A stretch of 48,835 nt of DNA from Parendozoicomonas sp. Alg238-R29 (GTDB lineage: Bacteria; Pseudomonadota; Gammaproteobacteria; Pseudomonadales; Endozoicomonadaceae). Below, one piece after another: positions 17,852 through 25,916 of the stretch. The stretch's first letter is position 1, and each line of letters starts with the position of its first letter. Where the stretch lies: assembly GCF_947331445.1 (NCBI RefSeq), contig NZ_CAMZOG010000028.1:1-48835 (forward strand), given 5' to 3'. The position numbers and the translations under genes are program-made. The notes under the pieces were generated by a model. The model saw nothing but the letters and a program-made list of their open reading frames with translations. It was not told where the DNA came from and did not search any database.

Positions 17852-18354
17852 TTGTTATCTCCGAACACGTTTTCTAACAGTTTTGGAATTCCTATTTCCC
17901 CTGCTTACAACATGCCTGACCTACTCACCACAACTTAAACTACATACAACGTTTTCAGACGCATACAGGTTTAATGGGTTAGATTTTCATTTTCACCATA
18001 ACCGATCGACGATTCATCCGCTCGACACGACTCTACACATCCCCACTCTCGATGAAAGTCATTTTGTAACTTCTGACAGTTTGTTACTGATTACTGTCAC
18101 AAATGGCGTTAGACTTCGAGCGATAAAACCCTGAACAATTTAACCGGTTACGAATCCAATATAAACCACGGTTTTTCGGCTTGCGAGTATTTTTTAATCT
18201 ATTTTTACCGAACTAAGGTAATTTTCTTTGATAAATGTTTGCTCCTTATACATCGAAGATATTGAGACATGATCCACAATCGCGTTAAATTAAGAGTGCA
18301 GTTCTTTATATCTTTGATAAAACCAATAACATTTATGATACGCATGGAAAAAAC
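17852..18354. promoter_or_regulatory. Long AT-rich gap between the HU-like and cold-shock-domain genes
   Basis: This 503-base stretch separates two divergent genes and holds their promoters. The half nearest the cold-shock-domain gene is very AT-rich, which may indicate a long 5' untranslated region like those of cold-shock mRNAs. An imperfect dyad GTAAC-N12-GTTAC at 18068-18089 is the only repeat-like element noticed. No coding frame in it looks real. Confidence 0.35.
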
Positions 18355-19002
18355 ATGTTGCTTAAAAACCTAAAATATCTCCAGCTACTATCAGGCCTTA
18401 TCCTTACCGGCCTGTATCTGGCTTCACCTGCTTTATTACCAGCCCTGCACCCCGAGGTGTTTCCGGTAGTTTCTGCTGCAAACATCTACACCAGCGAACC
18501 CTCGCTGATTATGTTGCTTGCTGCCGCTGCTGTTAACATAATCGTCGGCTGCTACCAGAAACCCCTCTCAGGGTCCCGCAGACAGCTTCAAACTCTTGGA
18601 TCAGTTGCTCTTTTCTTCTCTGGAGTTCTTGCAGCCATCAGCGCCCTGAGTCGCATGCCAGTGAATCCGGTAACGTTCTATATTCCTCTGATTATCGTTA
18701 GCCTTCTAGTTTGCGGAATCATTCTGCATGCGCTCTGTAACCTCCATCAACTGGCAGCCCCTTCTGCCACCAGCAGTGAAAGCTCCCTCGATAGCGACAG
18801 GGAAGCCGGTACAGTGAAATGGTTCAACGTTTCAAAGGGCTTTGGCTTTATTACCCGCGACTCCGGGGATGATATTTTTGTTCATTACCGGGCGATCAGA
18901 GGCGAAGGGCACCGTATTCTGAGTGAAGGCCAAAGGGTTGATTTTGTTGTTACAGAAAAAGAAAAGGGCCTGCAGGCAGAAGATGTTGCCACATCCCACT
19001 AA
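18355..19002 (+). CDS. Four-helix membrane protein with a C-terminal cold-shock domain
   Basis: The 215-residue product has four hydrophobic segments at about 7-25, 49-66, 81-98 and 108-128, then a Ser-rich linker. A complete cold-shock domain follows at about 150-212. In it the RNA-binding motifs KGFGFI (161-166) and DIFVHY (173-178) are intact, as is the opening GTVKWFN. Cold-shock domains bind single-stranded RNA or DNA and usually stand alone as 70-residue cytoplasmic proteins; here the domain would be tethered to the inner membrane. The ribosome binding site is weak (GGAAAA). A terminator follows the stop codon. Similar fusions may exist in related bacteria, but I cannot name a characterised one. 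Confidence 0.88.
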   Translation: MLLKNLKYLQLLSGLILTGLYLASPALLPALHPEVFPVVSAANIYTSEPSLIMLLAAAAVNIIVGCYQKPLSGSRRQLQTLGSVALFFSGVLAAISALSRMPVNPVTFYIPLIIVSLLVCGIILHALCNLHQLAAPSATSSESSLDSDREAGTVKWFNVSKGFGFITRDSGDDIFVHYRAIRGEGHRILSEGQRVDFVVTEKEKGLQAEDVATSH

Positions 19003-19025
19003 TTTGCAAACCTGTTGAGAACGAC

Positions 19026-19054
19026 AAAAAAGCAGGCTCAGCGCCTGCTTTTTT
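19026..19054. terminator. Bidirectional intrinsic terminator
   Basis: AAAAAAGCAGGC pairs exactly with GCCTGCTTTTTT around the loop TCAGC. It lies between the convergent cold-shock-domain gene and slyX. T tracts lie on both strands, so it can end both transcripts. Confidence 0.93.
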
Positions 19055-19071
19055 GTGCACCACCAAAGGCA

Positions 19072-19275
19072 TCAATAATGCGGTGGAGGTACTTCCTCTT
19101 CCGCACTTTCACCCTGCTGACTTATCAGCACCTGCAACTGCTGCTTCATTAACTCAAATTCCCGGCGCAGAAGATCTATATCACCCTGCTGGCGTGCCAC
19201 CACATCATTCAACTGCTGCACAAGATCGTCCTGATAACTCAGCTGTGTTTGCAGTTCAAGAAGTTCATCTTTCAT
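19072..19275 (-). CDS. slyX: SlyX family protein
   Basis: The 67-residue product is a single charged coiled coil (LQTQLSYQDDLVQQLNDVVA, RQQGDIDLLRREFELMKQQL) ending in the diagnostic PPPHY. SlyX proteins are small and of unknown function. The gene starts four bases after the HIT gene stop codon, so both are likely on one transcript. Confidence 0.93.
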   Translation of the reverse strand: MKDELLELQTQLSYQDDLVQQLNDVVARQQGDIDLLRREFELMKQQLQVLISQQGESAEEEVPPPHY

Positions 19276-19279
19276 CTAT

Positions 19280-19723
19280 CTACTCCTGAGGCAGGCTGTC
19301 AGCTGCCACCAGCCAAGTGGTAAAAACCGTTGCCAGACGATCACGAATCTCTTTTATCTGGGCGTCAGTATATGCCATGGCAGCCCCCTGCCCCCAAACT
19401 GGTCCCGGCCAGGCATAGTCCTCCTTCTTACGCACAACAATATGCATATGAAGTTGGCGGACAATATTCCCAAGAGCGCCCACATTCATTTTTTCAGCGG
19501 CGAACACATCCTTGAGTTTCTCTGCAACGTAGGATGTCTCTTTCAGCAATCGCCCCTGATCAGACTGCCTTAACTGAAAAATCTCCTCAATACCCTTAAC
19601 CCTGGGCACCAGAATAAACCACGGATAACGCGCGTCATTCATCAACAACATACGACTCAGGGGAAAATCACCAATGACTATACAGTCCTTGGCAAGACGG
19701 TGATCCAGCTCAAACTGACCCAT
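19280..19723 (-). CDS. HIT-domain nucleotide-binding protein
   Basis: The 147-residue product is a histidine-triad family member; such proteins hydrolyse or transfer nucleoside phosphates. The signature region reads RQLHMHIVVR, so the triad is Gln90-Leu-His92-Met-His94: the middle His, the catalytic one in HINT proteins, is present and the first is Gln. The N-terminal core SRMLLMNDARYPWFILVPR is typical of the proteobacterial branch. I chose the ATG at 19723 because GGGGTG lies about six bases before it; a GTG three codons upstream is the alternative. Confidence 0.88.
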   Translation of the reverse strand: MGQFELDHRLAKDCIVIGDFPLSRMLLMNDARYPWFILVPRVKGIEEIFQLRQSDQGRLLKETSYVAEKLKDVFAAEKMNVGALGNIVRQLHMHIVVRKKEDYAWPGPVWGQGAAMAYTDAQIKEIRDRLATVFTTWLVAADSLPQE

Positions 19724-19788
19724 AAGAAACACCCCAAATAAACATGCAGCGAACTATACGTCTGGATAAAACCGGGAGGCAAGACAAT

Positions 19789-19823
19789 AAAAAAGCGGGA
19801 TAACCTTTCGGCTACCCCGCTTT
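19789..19823 (-). terminator. Intrinsic terminator of the peroxiredoxin gene
   Basis: On the minus strand AAAGCGG and CCGCTTT close a long stem with a GAAA tetraloop, followed by six T bases. It begins 22 bases after the peroxiredoxin stop codon. Confidence 0.88.
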
Positions 19824-19845
19824 AAGAAAAGATTCTGAAACTGGT

Positions 19846-20448
19846 TTACAGTTTGTCGGACTCTTCAGCCAGGTAAGCAGCAACACCATCAGGGCTGGCG
19901 CTCATGCCTTTCTCACCTTTCTGCCAGCCTGCGGGGCAAACTTCGCCGTGTTCTTCGTGGAATTGCAGCGCGTCAACCAGACGAATCAGCTCATCCATGT
20001 TACGACCCAGTGGCAGATCGTTAATAATCTGAGAGCGAACAACGCCGCTCTTATCGATCAGGAAGGCACCACGGAAAGCCACGCCACCTTCAGATTCAAC
20101 ATCATAAGCCTTGACGATGTCATGACGCATGTCAGCAGCCAGAGTGTAACCAACCTGGCCGATACCACCCTTCTCAACAGGAGTGTTACGCCATGCGTTG
20201 TGAGTAAAATGGGAATCGATAGAAACACCGATAACCTCAACACCTTTCTCTTTGAACTGATCCATACGATGATCCAGAGCAATCAGCTCAGATGGGCAGA
20301 CAAAGGTGAAGTCCAGCGGATAGAAGAAGATCAGGCCATACTGACCCTTGATTGCTTCTGCCAGATTGAATTCATCAACGATTGTTCCGTCAGCCAGAAC
20401 CGCAGGAACTGTAAAATCAGGAGCCTGCTTACCTACAAGAACTGCCAT
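19846..20448 (-). CDS. Typical 2-Cys peroxiredoxin (AhpC/Prx1 type)
   Basis: This enzyme reduces hydrogen peroxide and organic peroxides with thiols. The 200-residue product has the peroxidatic Cys51 in the FTFVCPSE motif and the resolving Cys171 in EVCPAGW, so it is a typical two-cysteine dimeric enzyme. The C-terminal tail after Cys171 is long, as in eukaryote-like Prx1 and in the AhpC forms of gammaproteobacteria that work with thioredoxin. There is no ahpF beside it. GGAG lies eight bases before the ATG. The monothiol glutaredoxin upstream on the same strand has its own terminator, so they are separate units. Confidence 0.95.
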   Translation of the reverse strand: MAVLVGKQAPDFTVPAVLADGTIVDEFNLAEAIKGQYGLIFFYPLDFTFVCPSELIALDHRMDQFKEKGVEVIGVSIDSHFTHNAWRNTPVEKGGIGQVGYTLAADMRHDIVKAYDVESEGGVAFRGAFLIDKSGVVRSQIINDLPLGRNMDELIRLVDALQFHEEHGEVCPAGWQKGEKGMSASPDGVAAYLAEESDKL

Positions 20449-20660
20449 TCCCTATCTCCACGTCAAATGGATTGAATAAACGCCCCAATCAGTCTATTGC
20501 GTCACACGCGAAGGGGCCGCTAAAAACACATACATCATACACATAGCATTTCGGCTCGCCCACAAGATTCAGAGCATTTACTCATGATTTTTTTATTGTT
20601 TAGCGATAGAGGATGCCTATTACAGACAAACAACATGAAATCAGGTAGAAACCACAAACA

Positions 20661-20690
20661 AAAAAGTCGGTGAATAAACACCGACTTTTT
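20661..20690 (-). terminator. Intrinsic terminator of grxD
   Basis: AAAAAGTCGGTG pairs exactly with CACCGACTTTTT around a six-base loop. On the minus strand the stem ends in a T run. It lies about 35 bases after the grxD stop codon. Confidence 0.93.
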
Positions 20691-20724
20691 CTCACACTCT
20701 TTCTCACACTCTCTGAGATTGATA

Positions 20725-21057
20725 TCAGGCTTCTGCTGAATCACTCGCTGCTTTAACCATCTTCTGCAGTTCTCCCTGCTCATACAGGTCGCTGATAATA
20801 TCGCTGCCACCCACAAGCTCCCCGCCAACCCAAAGTTGTGGGAAAGTTGGCCAGTTTGCGTATTTGGGCAAGTTAGCCCGGATATCAGGATGCGCCAGCA
20901 CATCAACGTAAGCGAACCGTTCGCCACAGGCAGACAAAACCTGCACCGCACGAGAGGAAAAACCACACTGGGGCATACGGGGTGATCCCTTCATAAACAG
21001 CAGTACTGAATTATTTTCAATCTGCTGTTTAATTTGCTCCATTACTTCTTCAGACAT
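20725..21057 (-). CDS. grxD: Monothiol glutaredoxin GrxD
   Basis: GrxD proteins bind and hand on [2Fe-2S] clusters, often with BolA. The 110-residue product has the CGFS active site (Cys31) in MPQCGFSSRAVQVL, then the WPTFPQLWVGGELVGGSDI glutathione-binding region. I chose the ATG at 21057, seven bases after GAGG; a GTG directly before it is possible. Length and motifs match E. coli Grx4. Confidence 0.96.
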   Translation of the reverse strand: MSEEVMEQIKQQIENNSVLLFMKGSPRMPQCGFSSRAVQVLSACGERFAYVDVLAHPDIRANLPKYANWPTFPQLWVGGELVGGSDIISDLYEQGELQKMVKAASDSAEA

Positions 21058-21220
21058 CACTCCACCTCAATCCCAAGTTATTCTCGGCGCAGTATACATG
21101 ACCCGCCAGTGGACAGAAATCCCGCTATTTACACCAGCAGGATTCCCAAGACCTTCTACACTGCTCCCCGCCAGTTTACAAACACCAAACCGCATATCCG
21201 GCAGGAGCCAGAAAATCAGC

Positions 21221-24200
21221 ATGTGCAAACCTTTTCTTTACAGGTTTTCCAATGCAGGAATATCCGCCTTTTTTAAAATACTCTTAAGCGTTCTCTTAAA
21301 AATTGTTACGGGGCTGGCTCTCCTCCATCCAGCCTATTCTTTTGCCGTAACCAGAACTCCGAGTTACAAAAGCTGGCCCCACCCCAACCAACCAACTGAG
21401 CAACAGGATATAGATCATCAGCAGCAGAACATCGCTAATCGGGATATCATGGAAAACGCTATTATTGAGCGGCTAAGAACCAACAGCAAATCTCCACTGA
21501 AGCCAATATCAAAATTCTACCAACACTCCAGTTTACACAACCCCAACAACGTGGAATCCGCTTTCAGGCTTGCCATTTTCGACCCACACTCCGGCACAGT
21601 TATCCCACTTTGGGGAAACACCGGCCCAGGCCCTCTACTGTTTGGCCATGGGCAGCACTCAGATACCCTGCACTTCTCTCCGAGCATGCTCGAGAACTTG
21701 TTAAGCTGGCACCCGATACTTAATAAAGATGCCTCCACAGCTTGGTTGTATGTTATTTCTGACACGCAAAACACCCCTATTGTACTCCTCGACAATGCAG
21801 TGGCCTCCCCCAGCACTCTTCCCACTGCAATGCTTGACAAATCTTTCAGCTATACCCTGAACCTCACAGAAATCCTCCCTGATGAGAAGGGAGAATTTCT
21901 GGGACTTGCAAACCTGTCAGAAGCAGATCCCACAATTTTCATCCTGAGCAAACTTTCAAAAGATGGCACTGGCAAAACCCCAGCTGCTCTGATTCAGCGG
22001 CTTCAGGCTCTCCCAGACGAACAAAAAAACAAACTTCTTCTAGTCACAAGCCATCACAAGGGAGGGAAACCTACGCTTTCACGAGTACTCGTTCCCGTTA
22101 ACGCGATTATCACCGAAGAGAAGTATGTGTGCTCAGACAAAACCGTAACCTTCACTGTCAACCAGTATTCCCAACTAACGAATACCGAAGAAGAAACCTT
22201 TACACCACAACCATCAAGAGAGGCAGACAAACCCTTTAACACCTCCCCAGAGATGCAACAACAGCTGGAGATAGCTATTCAAGTGGGCGAATCGGGGGGC
22301 AAAGCGGCTATCTATCATCGTCTTAAAGACCTCCCCCTCCGAGCATTCCTGGAAGGCATCAGGGCGCAAGACAAGGCGCAGGTGACATTAGACGCCCGCC
22401 AGCTCGCCCTACTCTGCTTAACGGAAGAGTTACGCGACGGCCGATTGGTCGTTATAGAGCATATCCCGTCACTCAACACCCGGGTTGTTCACAAACTTAG
22501 CCAGCTCAGCTTGAACGAGGAAGTAAACTATATTCTTCAAGATCAACACGACACTGACAATCTATCATCCACACAGATTATGGAGAAACAGGCATTCAGG
22601 AAAAAAACTATCACTTTCACTTTGCCTGATATCAACCCCAACTGGCAAGGCTCCGAAAAGAGATCCAAAAACACCATTGAAAACAGTGCATTACTTGACC
22701 CAAAGCAGGCACTAGAGACATTAAATTTCGATCCAATAACCGGCCACCGCACTACCGAGCATACCCACTGTCATCAACGAGCGGGTAAGGTCATAACAGT
22801 TGCTGACCTCCCCCCTGACTCCAACACATTCTTACCTGGTGGCGCCAAAAGACTGAGTGATGAGGAGTTATATAGCGCTGAAAGTCAGGCTCACCTAAAA
22901 GCAGCAGCAACCCAAAAGACAAAGGATGCGGAAACTCAGAGCTATGGATATCAGGGAAATTTGACAGTAGAAGAACTAGTTGCAGCAGCGTCCGCCATCA
23001 ACGAGGTGCGCATAAAAAAAGGAAGCGACCGCCCATTACTTGATTCCATCCCAGAAAACTCTACCCAAAAATCAGGGAAAGTCTTATCAAAACCGCCCCC
23101 TCCTATAAAACGCAAAAAAGCAAGACAACCTATTGAGCCACTACGCCTGCCAGGAAATGCAGAGAGTGTTATAAAAAAGCAGCAAAAAACCTTTGCTCAA
23201 ATGCAATTGGAACGCCGCAAGGCGATCGTCGAACAAATGCAGGCTGAACACACACACAATTTTGGCGATCCACCTGGAGGTGGAGGCGGTGATGATGGAG
23301 GCGGCGGATCAAGCCCCTCTCAACTCCCGGAAAACGACCCCAATGGTGTTGCTCGACACCTTGAACGACAAACTGTCGAGCAGGCGGCAGGATGGCTGCA
23401 GGCTCGCATCCGAGAACACCCGGTGCACAGTCTGGTCTCTTTCCTGACCCTGACCTGGATCGTTCTGGACCTTTATCATAACTGGGGCGCTCCTCCCAGC
23501 CCAAGGGAGATTCTCATAAAGAAGACCCATCAGGCTATGGGGCCAGGAGCAAGTGCCTTTCAACAGGAAGCTGCCCGCCTACTGATAGAAGGCATGCCAG
23601 ATCACATTTTGGAATACCTTGGGTCGGACACGTTAAGCTACTGGGTCACCCGCTCCTGCCAGCACTGGTGCAGCAGGAACAACTGCAACGCGAGATATAT
23701 CTCCGAGATATTCCTTCATTACATTCTCTCCCCGGTTTCTACCCGTAAGGATCGTTTTTTACAGGAGATGCGCGTTCGCATCAGTGAAGAACCTTTAGAG
23801 TTGAACAACCCTTGGCTTCGCACCGTTGACAGACGTAGAAAAGGGCTTGCTGCAGCGCTGGATTTCAACCCGGTAACCCAGCAGTCCTGGATGGCGGAAT
23901 TAAATGATCACGGACTCCTTGAGAAAACCAGTGAACTCCTCAACCTGACCCAGAAACCCGTGAAAGTTATGCGTTATAGCTTTCTGGAAACACTTCAGAC
24001 CAAGCCTTTTCATAAACGTTACAAAGACCTTGTTCCCGAACCAGCTACTGATGCAACAAATCAGTATCGCCCGGTTGTCCCATACCCAATGGAGCGCCAG
24101 CGCTATGGGACGTATACCTGCTCAACCATCGATGGCGACTACTGGCGGGCTATTGATATTAATGGCGAAGAACCCGGTTTTTATGGTGTTCCAGCTGTGA

Positions 24201-24619
24201 TTGGTTATGCCCATAAAGCTGTGAATGGTTACTGCGTTATTAGCACGATGGACAAATGGCTGTCCATATTGGGCGACGATGGTCACATCACCATACTTAG
24301 CCCGGAAAACGAACTTGAATATCCGGTTGAGCTTGCCTTGGAAAGTCCGTTCAGAGAGAAAAAAGAGCGACTCACCAGCGAATTCTGCAAAGTGCAGTAC
24401 TGGAAAGAAAGGCGTTGGAGAAAAGTTCAAACTACAGATATCAAACCCGGAACTATTGAAGCTTTGTTACCGGTTAACGCGTTTTACCGGGTTCGCTGTC
24501 ATGGCGAAACAGCTACGTTCACTTGGGATGTGAATACCGGAATCATTTACGTCTGGAGCTGGCCCCCTATTTCTGCCGCGACCATGCCGAAAAACAGGAG
24601 ACAAGCCGCCAACGGCTGA
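21221..24619 (+). CDS. 1,132-residue exported protein of unknown function
   Basis: I do not recognise this protein. I chose the ATG at 21221, which gives a signal peptide (hydrophobic core ILLSVLLKIVTGLALL, likely cut after SFA at 42). The upstream in-frame ATG at 21098 would bury that signal behind 41 residues. Residues 100-440 look like repeated alpha/beta units, suggested by eye by segments such as TPAALIQRLQALPDEQ and RAFLEGIRAQDKAQV. A charged low-complexity region with PPPPIKRKKAR is followed by a Gly-rich linker at about 685-697. A hydrophobic segment at 736-752 (LVSFLTLTWIVLDLYHNWG) may span a membrane. The last 170 residues are Trp/Tyr-rich and beta-like. Divergent from grxD. It may be a surface or secreted lineage-specific protein. 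Confidence 0.82.
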   Translation: MCKPFLYRFSNAGISAFFKILLSVLLKIVTGLALLHPAYSFAVTRTPSYKSWPHPNQPTEQQDIDHQQQNIANRDIMENAIIERLRTNSKSPLKPISKFYQHSSLHNPNNVESAFRLAIFDPHSGTVIPLWGNTGPGPLLFGHGQHSDTLHFSPSMLENLLSWHPILNKDASTAWLYVISDTQNTPIVLLDNAVASPSTLPTAMLDKSFSYTLNLTEILPDEKGEFLGLANLSEADPTIFILSKLSKDGTGKTPAALIQRLQALPDEQKNKLLLVTSHHKGGKPTLSRVLVPVNAIITEEKYVCSDKTVTFTVNQYSQLTNTEEETFTPQPSREADKPFNTSPEMQQQLEIAIQVGESGGKAAIYHRLKDLPLRAFLEGIRAQDKAQVTLDARQLALLCLTEELRDGRLVVIEHIPSLNTRVVHKLSQLSLNEEVNYILQDQHDTDNLSSTQIMEKQAFRKKTITFTLPDINPNWQGSEKRSKNTIENSALLDPKQALETLNFDPITGHRTTEHTHCHQRAGKVITVADLPPDSNTFLPGGAKRLSDEELYSAESQAHLKAAATQKTKDAETQSYGYQGNLTVEELVAAASAINEVRIKKGSDRPLLDSIPENSTQKSGKVLSKPPPPIKRKKARQPIEPLRLPGNAESVIKKQQKTFAQMQLERRKAIVEQMQAEHTHNFGDPPGGGGGDDGGGGSSPSQLPENDPNGVARHLERQTVEQAAGWLQARIREHPVHSLVSFLTLTWIVLDLYHNWGAPPSPREILIKKTHQAMGPGASAFQQEAARLLIEGMPDHILEYLGSDTLSYWVTRSCQHWCSRNNCNARYISEIFLHYILSPVSTRKDRFLQEMRVRISEEPLELNNPWLRTVDRRRKGLAAALDFNPVTQQSWMAELNDHGLLEKTSELLNLTQKPVKVMRYSFLETLQTKPFHKRYKDLVPEPATDATNQYRPVVPYPMERQRYGTYTCSTIDGDYWRAIDINGEEPGFYGVPAVIGYAHKAVNGYCVISTMDKWLSILGDDGHITILSPENELEYPVELALESPFREKKERLTSEFCKVQYWKERRWRKVQTTDIKPGTIEALLPVNAFYRVRCHGETATFTWDVNTGIIYVWSWPPISAATMPKNRRQAANG

Positions 24620-24648
24620 CAGTTGCCAAATACTACCCGCCCTCGCTA

Positions 24649-24693
24649 AGATGCTTTCTGCCTGTGCCTAAACTGCACAGGCAGAAAGCATCT
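24649..24693. repeat. Perfect 19-bp inverted repeat upstream of argD
   Basis: The arms at 24649-24667 (starting AGATGCTTTC) and 24675-24693 (ending GAAAGCATCT) are exactly complementary around the seven-base loop CTAAACT. The structure begins 29 bases after the large gene's stop codon and ends about 40 bases before argD. There is no T tract on either side. It could be a strong terminator, an mRNA-stabilising hairpin or an operator. Confidence 0.8.
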
Positions 24694-24731
24694 CTCCCCT
24701 GATTACAACAAGCAAAAGCCAGAGCAGGATC

Positions 24732-25916
24732 ATGACTGAAAGCCTGATGAAAACCTATAACCGCCTACCGGTTACCTTTACTACTGGAGAAGGTGTATGG
24801 CTGGAAGACAATGATGGCAAACGATACCTTGATGCCCTTTCTGGCATAGCGGTATGTGGCCTCGGGCATGCCCATCCACGAGTTGTTCAAGCAATCAGAG
24901 AGCAAAGCAGTAAACTGCTTCACACTTCCAATCTTTATGGTATTGAAGCTCAGGAAAAACTGGCTGAACGCTTGACGGGCCTGACTGGCATGGAAAAAGT
25001 TTTCTTCTGCAACTCCGGCGCAGAAGCGAACGAATGCGCTATTAAAATCGCCCGCCGTTACGGCCACCAGAAAGGCATAGAAAAGCCCGGCATTGTTGTG
25101 ATGGAAGGCGCATTCCACGGCCGAACACTGGCTACTCTTACGGCGACAGCCAATGCTGCTGCCAAGCAGGGTTTTGGCCCTCTATTGGAAGGTTTTTACA
25201 GAGTTCCTTTCAATGATACTCAGGCAGTCGAAGAGCTGACTGCAAGAGAAGATATTGTCGCAGTTCTTGTTGAACCCATTCAGGGCGAAGGCGGCGTTAA
25301 TATTCCTGATGCCGGTTACCTGAAAGCTCTGCGCAGCATCTGTGATGATAACGACTGCCTGCTCATGGTTGATGAGATTCAAACCGGTAATGGCCGAACC
25401 GGACAGTGGTTTGCCTGCCAGCACGAAAATGTCAAACCTGATGTTATCAGCACCGCCAAGGGCCTGGGTAACGGTCTCCCTATAGGTGCCTGCATGGCTC
25501 AAGGTGAAGCAGCAAAAATTCTAGTACCCGGCAGCCATGGCACAACTTTTGGTGGCAACCCTTTCTGCTGCGCAACCGCTCTTGCCGTACTCGACACCAT
25601 TGAACAGGACAGCCTGCTCGACAACACACTGACAACAGGCCAATACCTTCAGGATCTTTTTCAGGAAGGCTTAAAAGGCAATGATGGAGTTGTTGATATC
25701 AGACATGCCGGGCTTATGTTTGCCATTGAACTGGATCGCCCCTGTGCGCAACTGGTTTCTGATGCTCTTAAAGCTGGCCTGCTGATTAATGTAACCGCCG
25801 GAAATACTATCCGATTGCTCCCACCGTTAATTCTTTCAAAGACTGAGGCGGCAGAAATTGCCCAGCGTCTCATTCCACTGATTCGAAACCTTCTGGGAAC
25901 GGCGCTGAATGAGTAA
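24732..25916 (+). CDS. argD: Acetylornithine aminotransferase ArgD
   Basis: ArgD is a PLP-dependent class III aminotransferase that makes N-acetylornithine in arginine synthesis; many also act in the lysine pathway as DapC. The 394-residue product has the NSGAEANE phosphate-binding motif at 94-101, the MVDEIQTGNGRTG segment with Asp214 over the cofactor ring, and the Schiff-base Lys243 in STAKGLGNGLP. AGGA lies just before the ATG. The last codons overlap the next gene, an ABC ATPase, by eight bases. Confidence 0.93.
   Translation: MTESLMKTYNRLPVTFTTGEGVWLEDNDGKRYLDALSGIAVCGLGHAHPRVVQAIREQSSKLLHTSNLYGIEAQEKLAERLTGLTGMEKVFFCNSGAEANECAIKIARRYGHQKGIEKPGIVVMEGAFHGRTLATLTATANAAAKQGFGPLLEGFYRVPFNDTQAVEELTAREDIVAVLVEPIQGEGGVNIPDAGYLKALRSICDDNDCLLMVDEIQTGNGRTGQWFACQHENVKPDVISTAKGLGNGLPIGACMAQGEAAKILVPGSHGTTFGGNPFCCATALAVLDTIEQDSLLDNTLTTGQYLQDLFQEGLKGNDGVVDIRHAGLMFAIELDRPCAQLVSDALKAGLLINVTAGNTIRLLPPLILSKTEAAEIAQRLIPLIRNLLGTALNE

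Noticed and set aside
21098-21220. Upstream start of the large exported protein
   Set aside because: It would place 41 polar residues before a clear signal peptide; the ATG at 21221 gives a normal exported protein.
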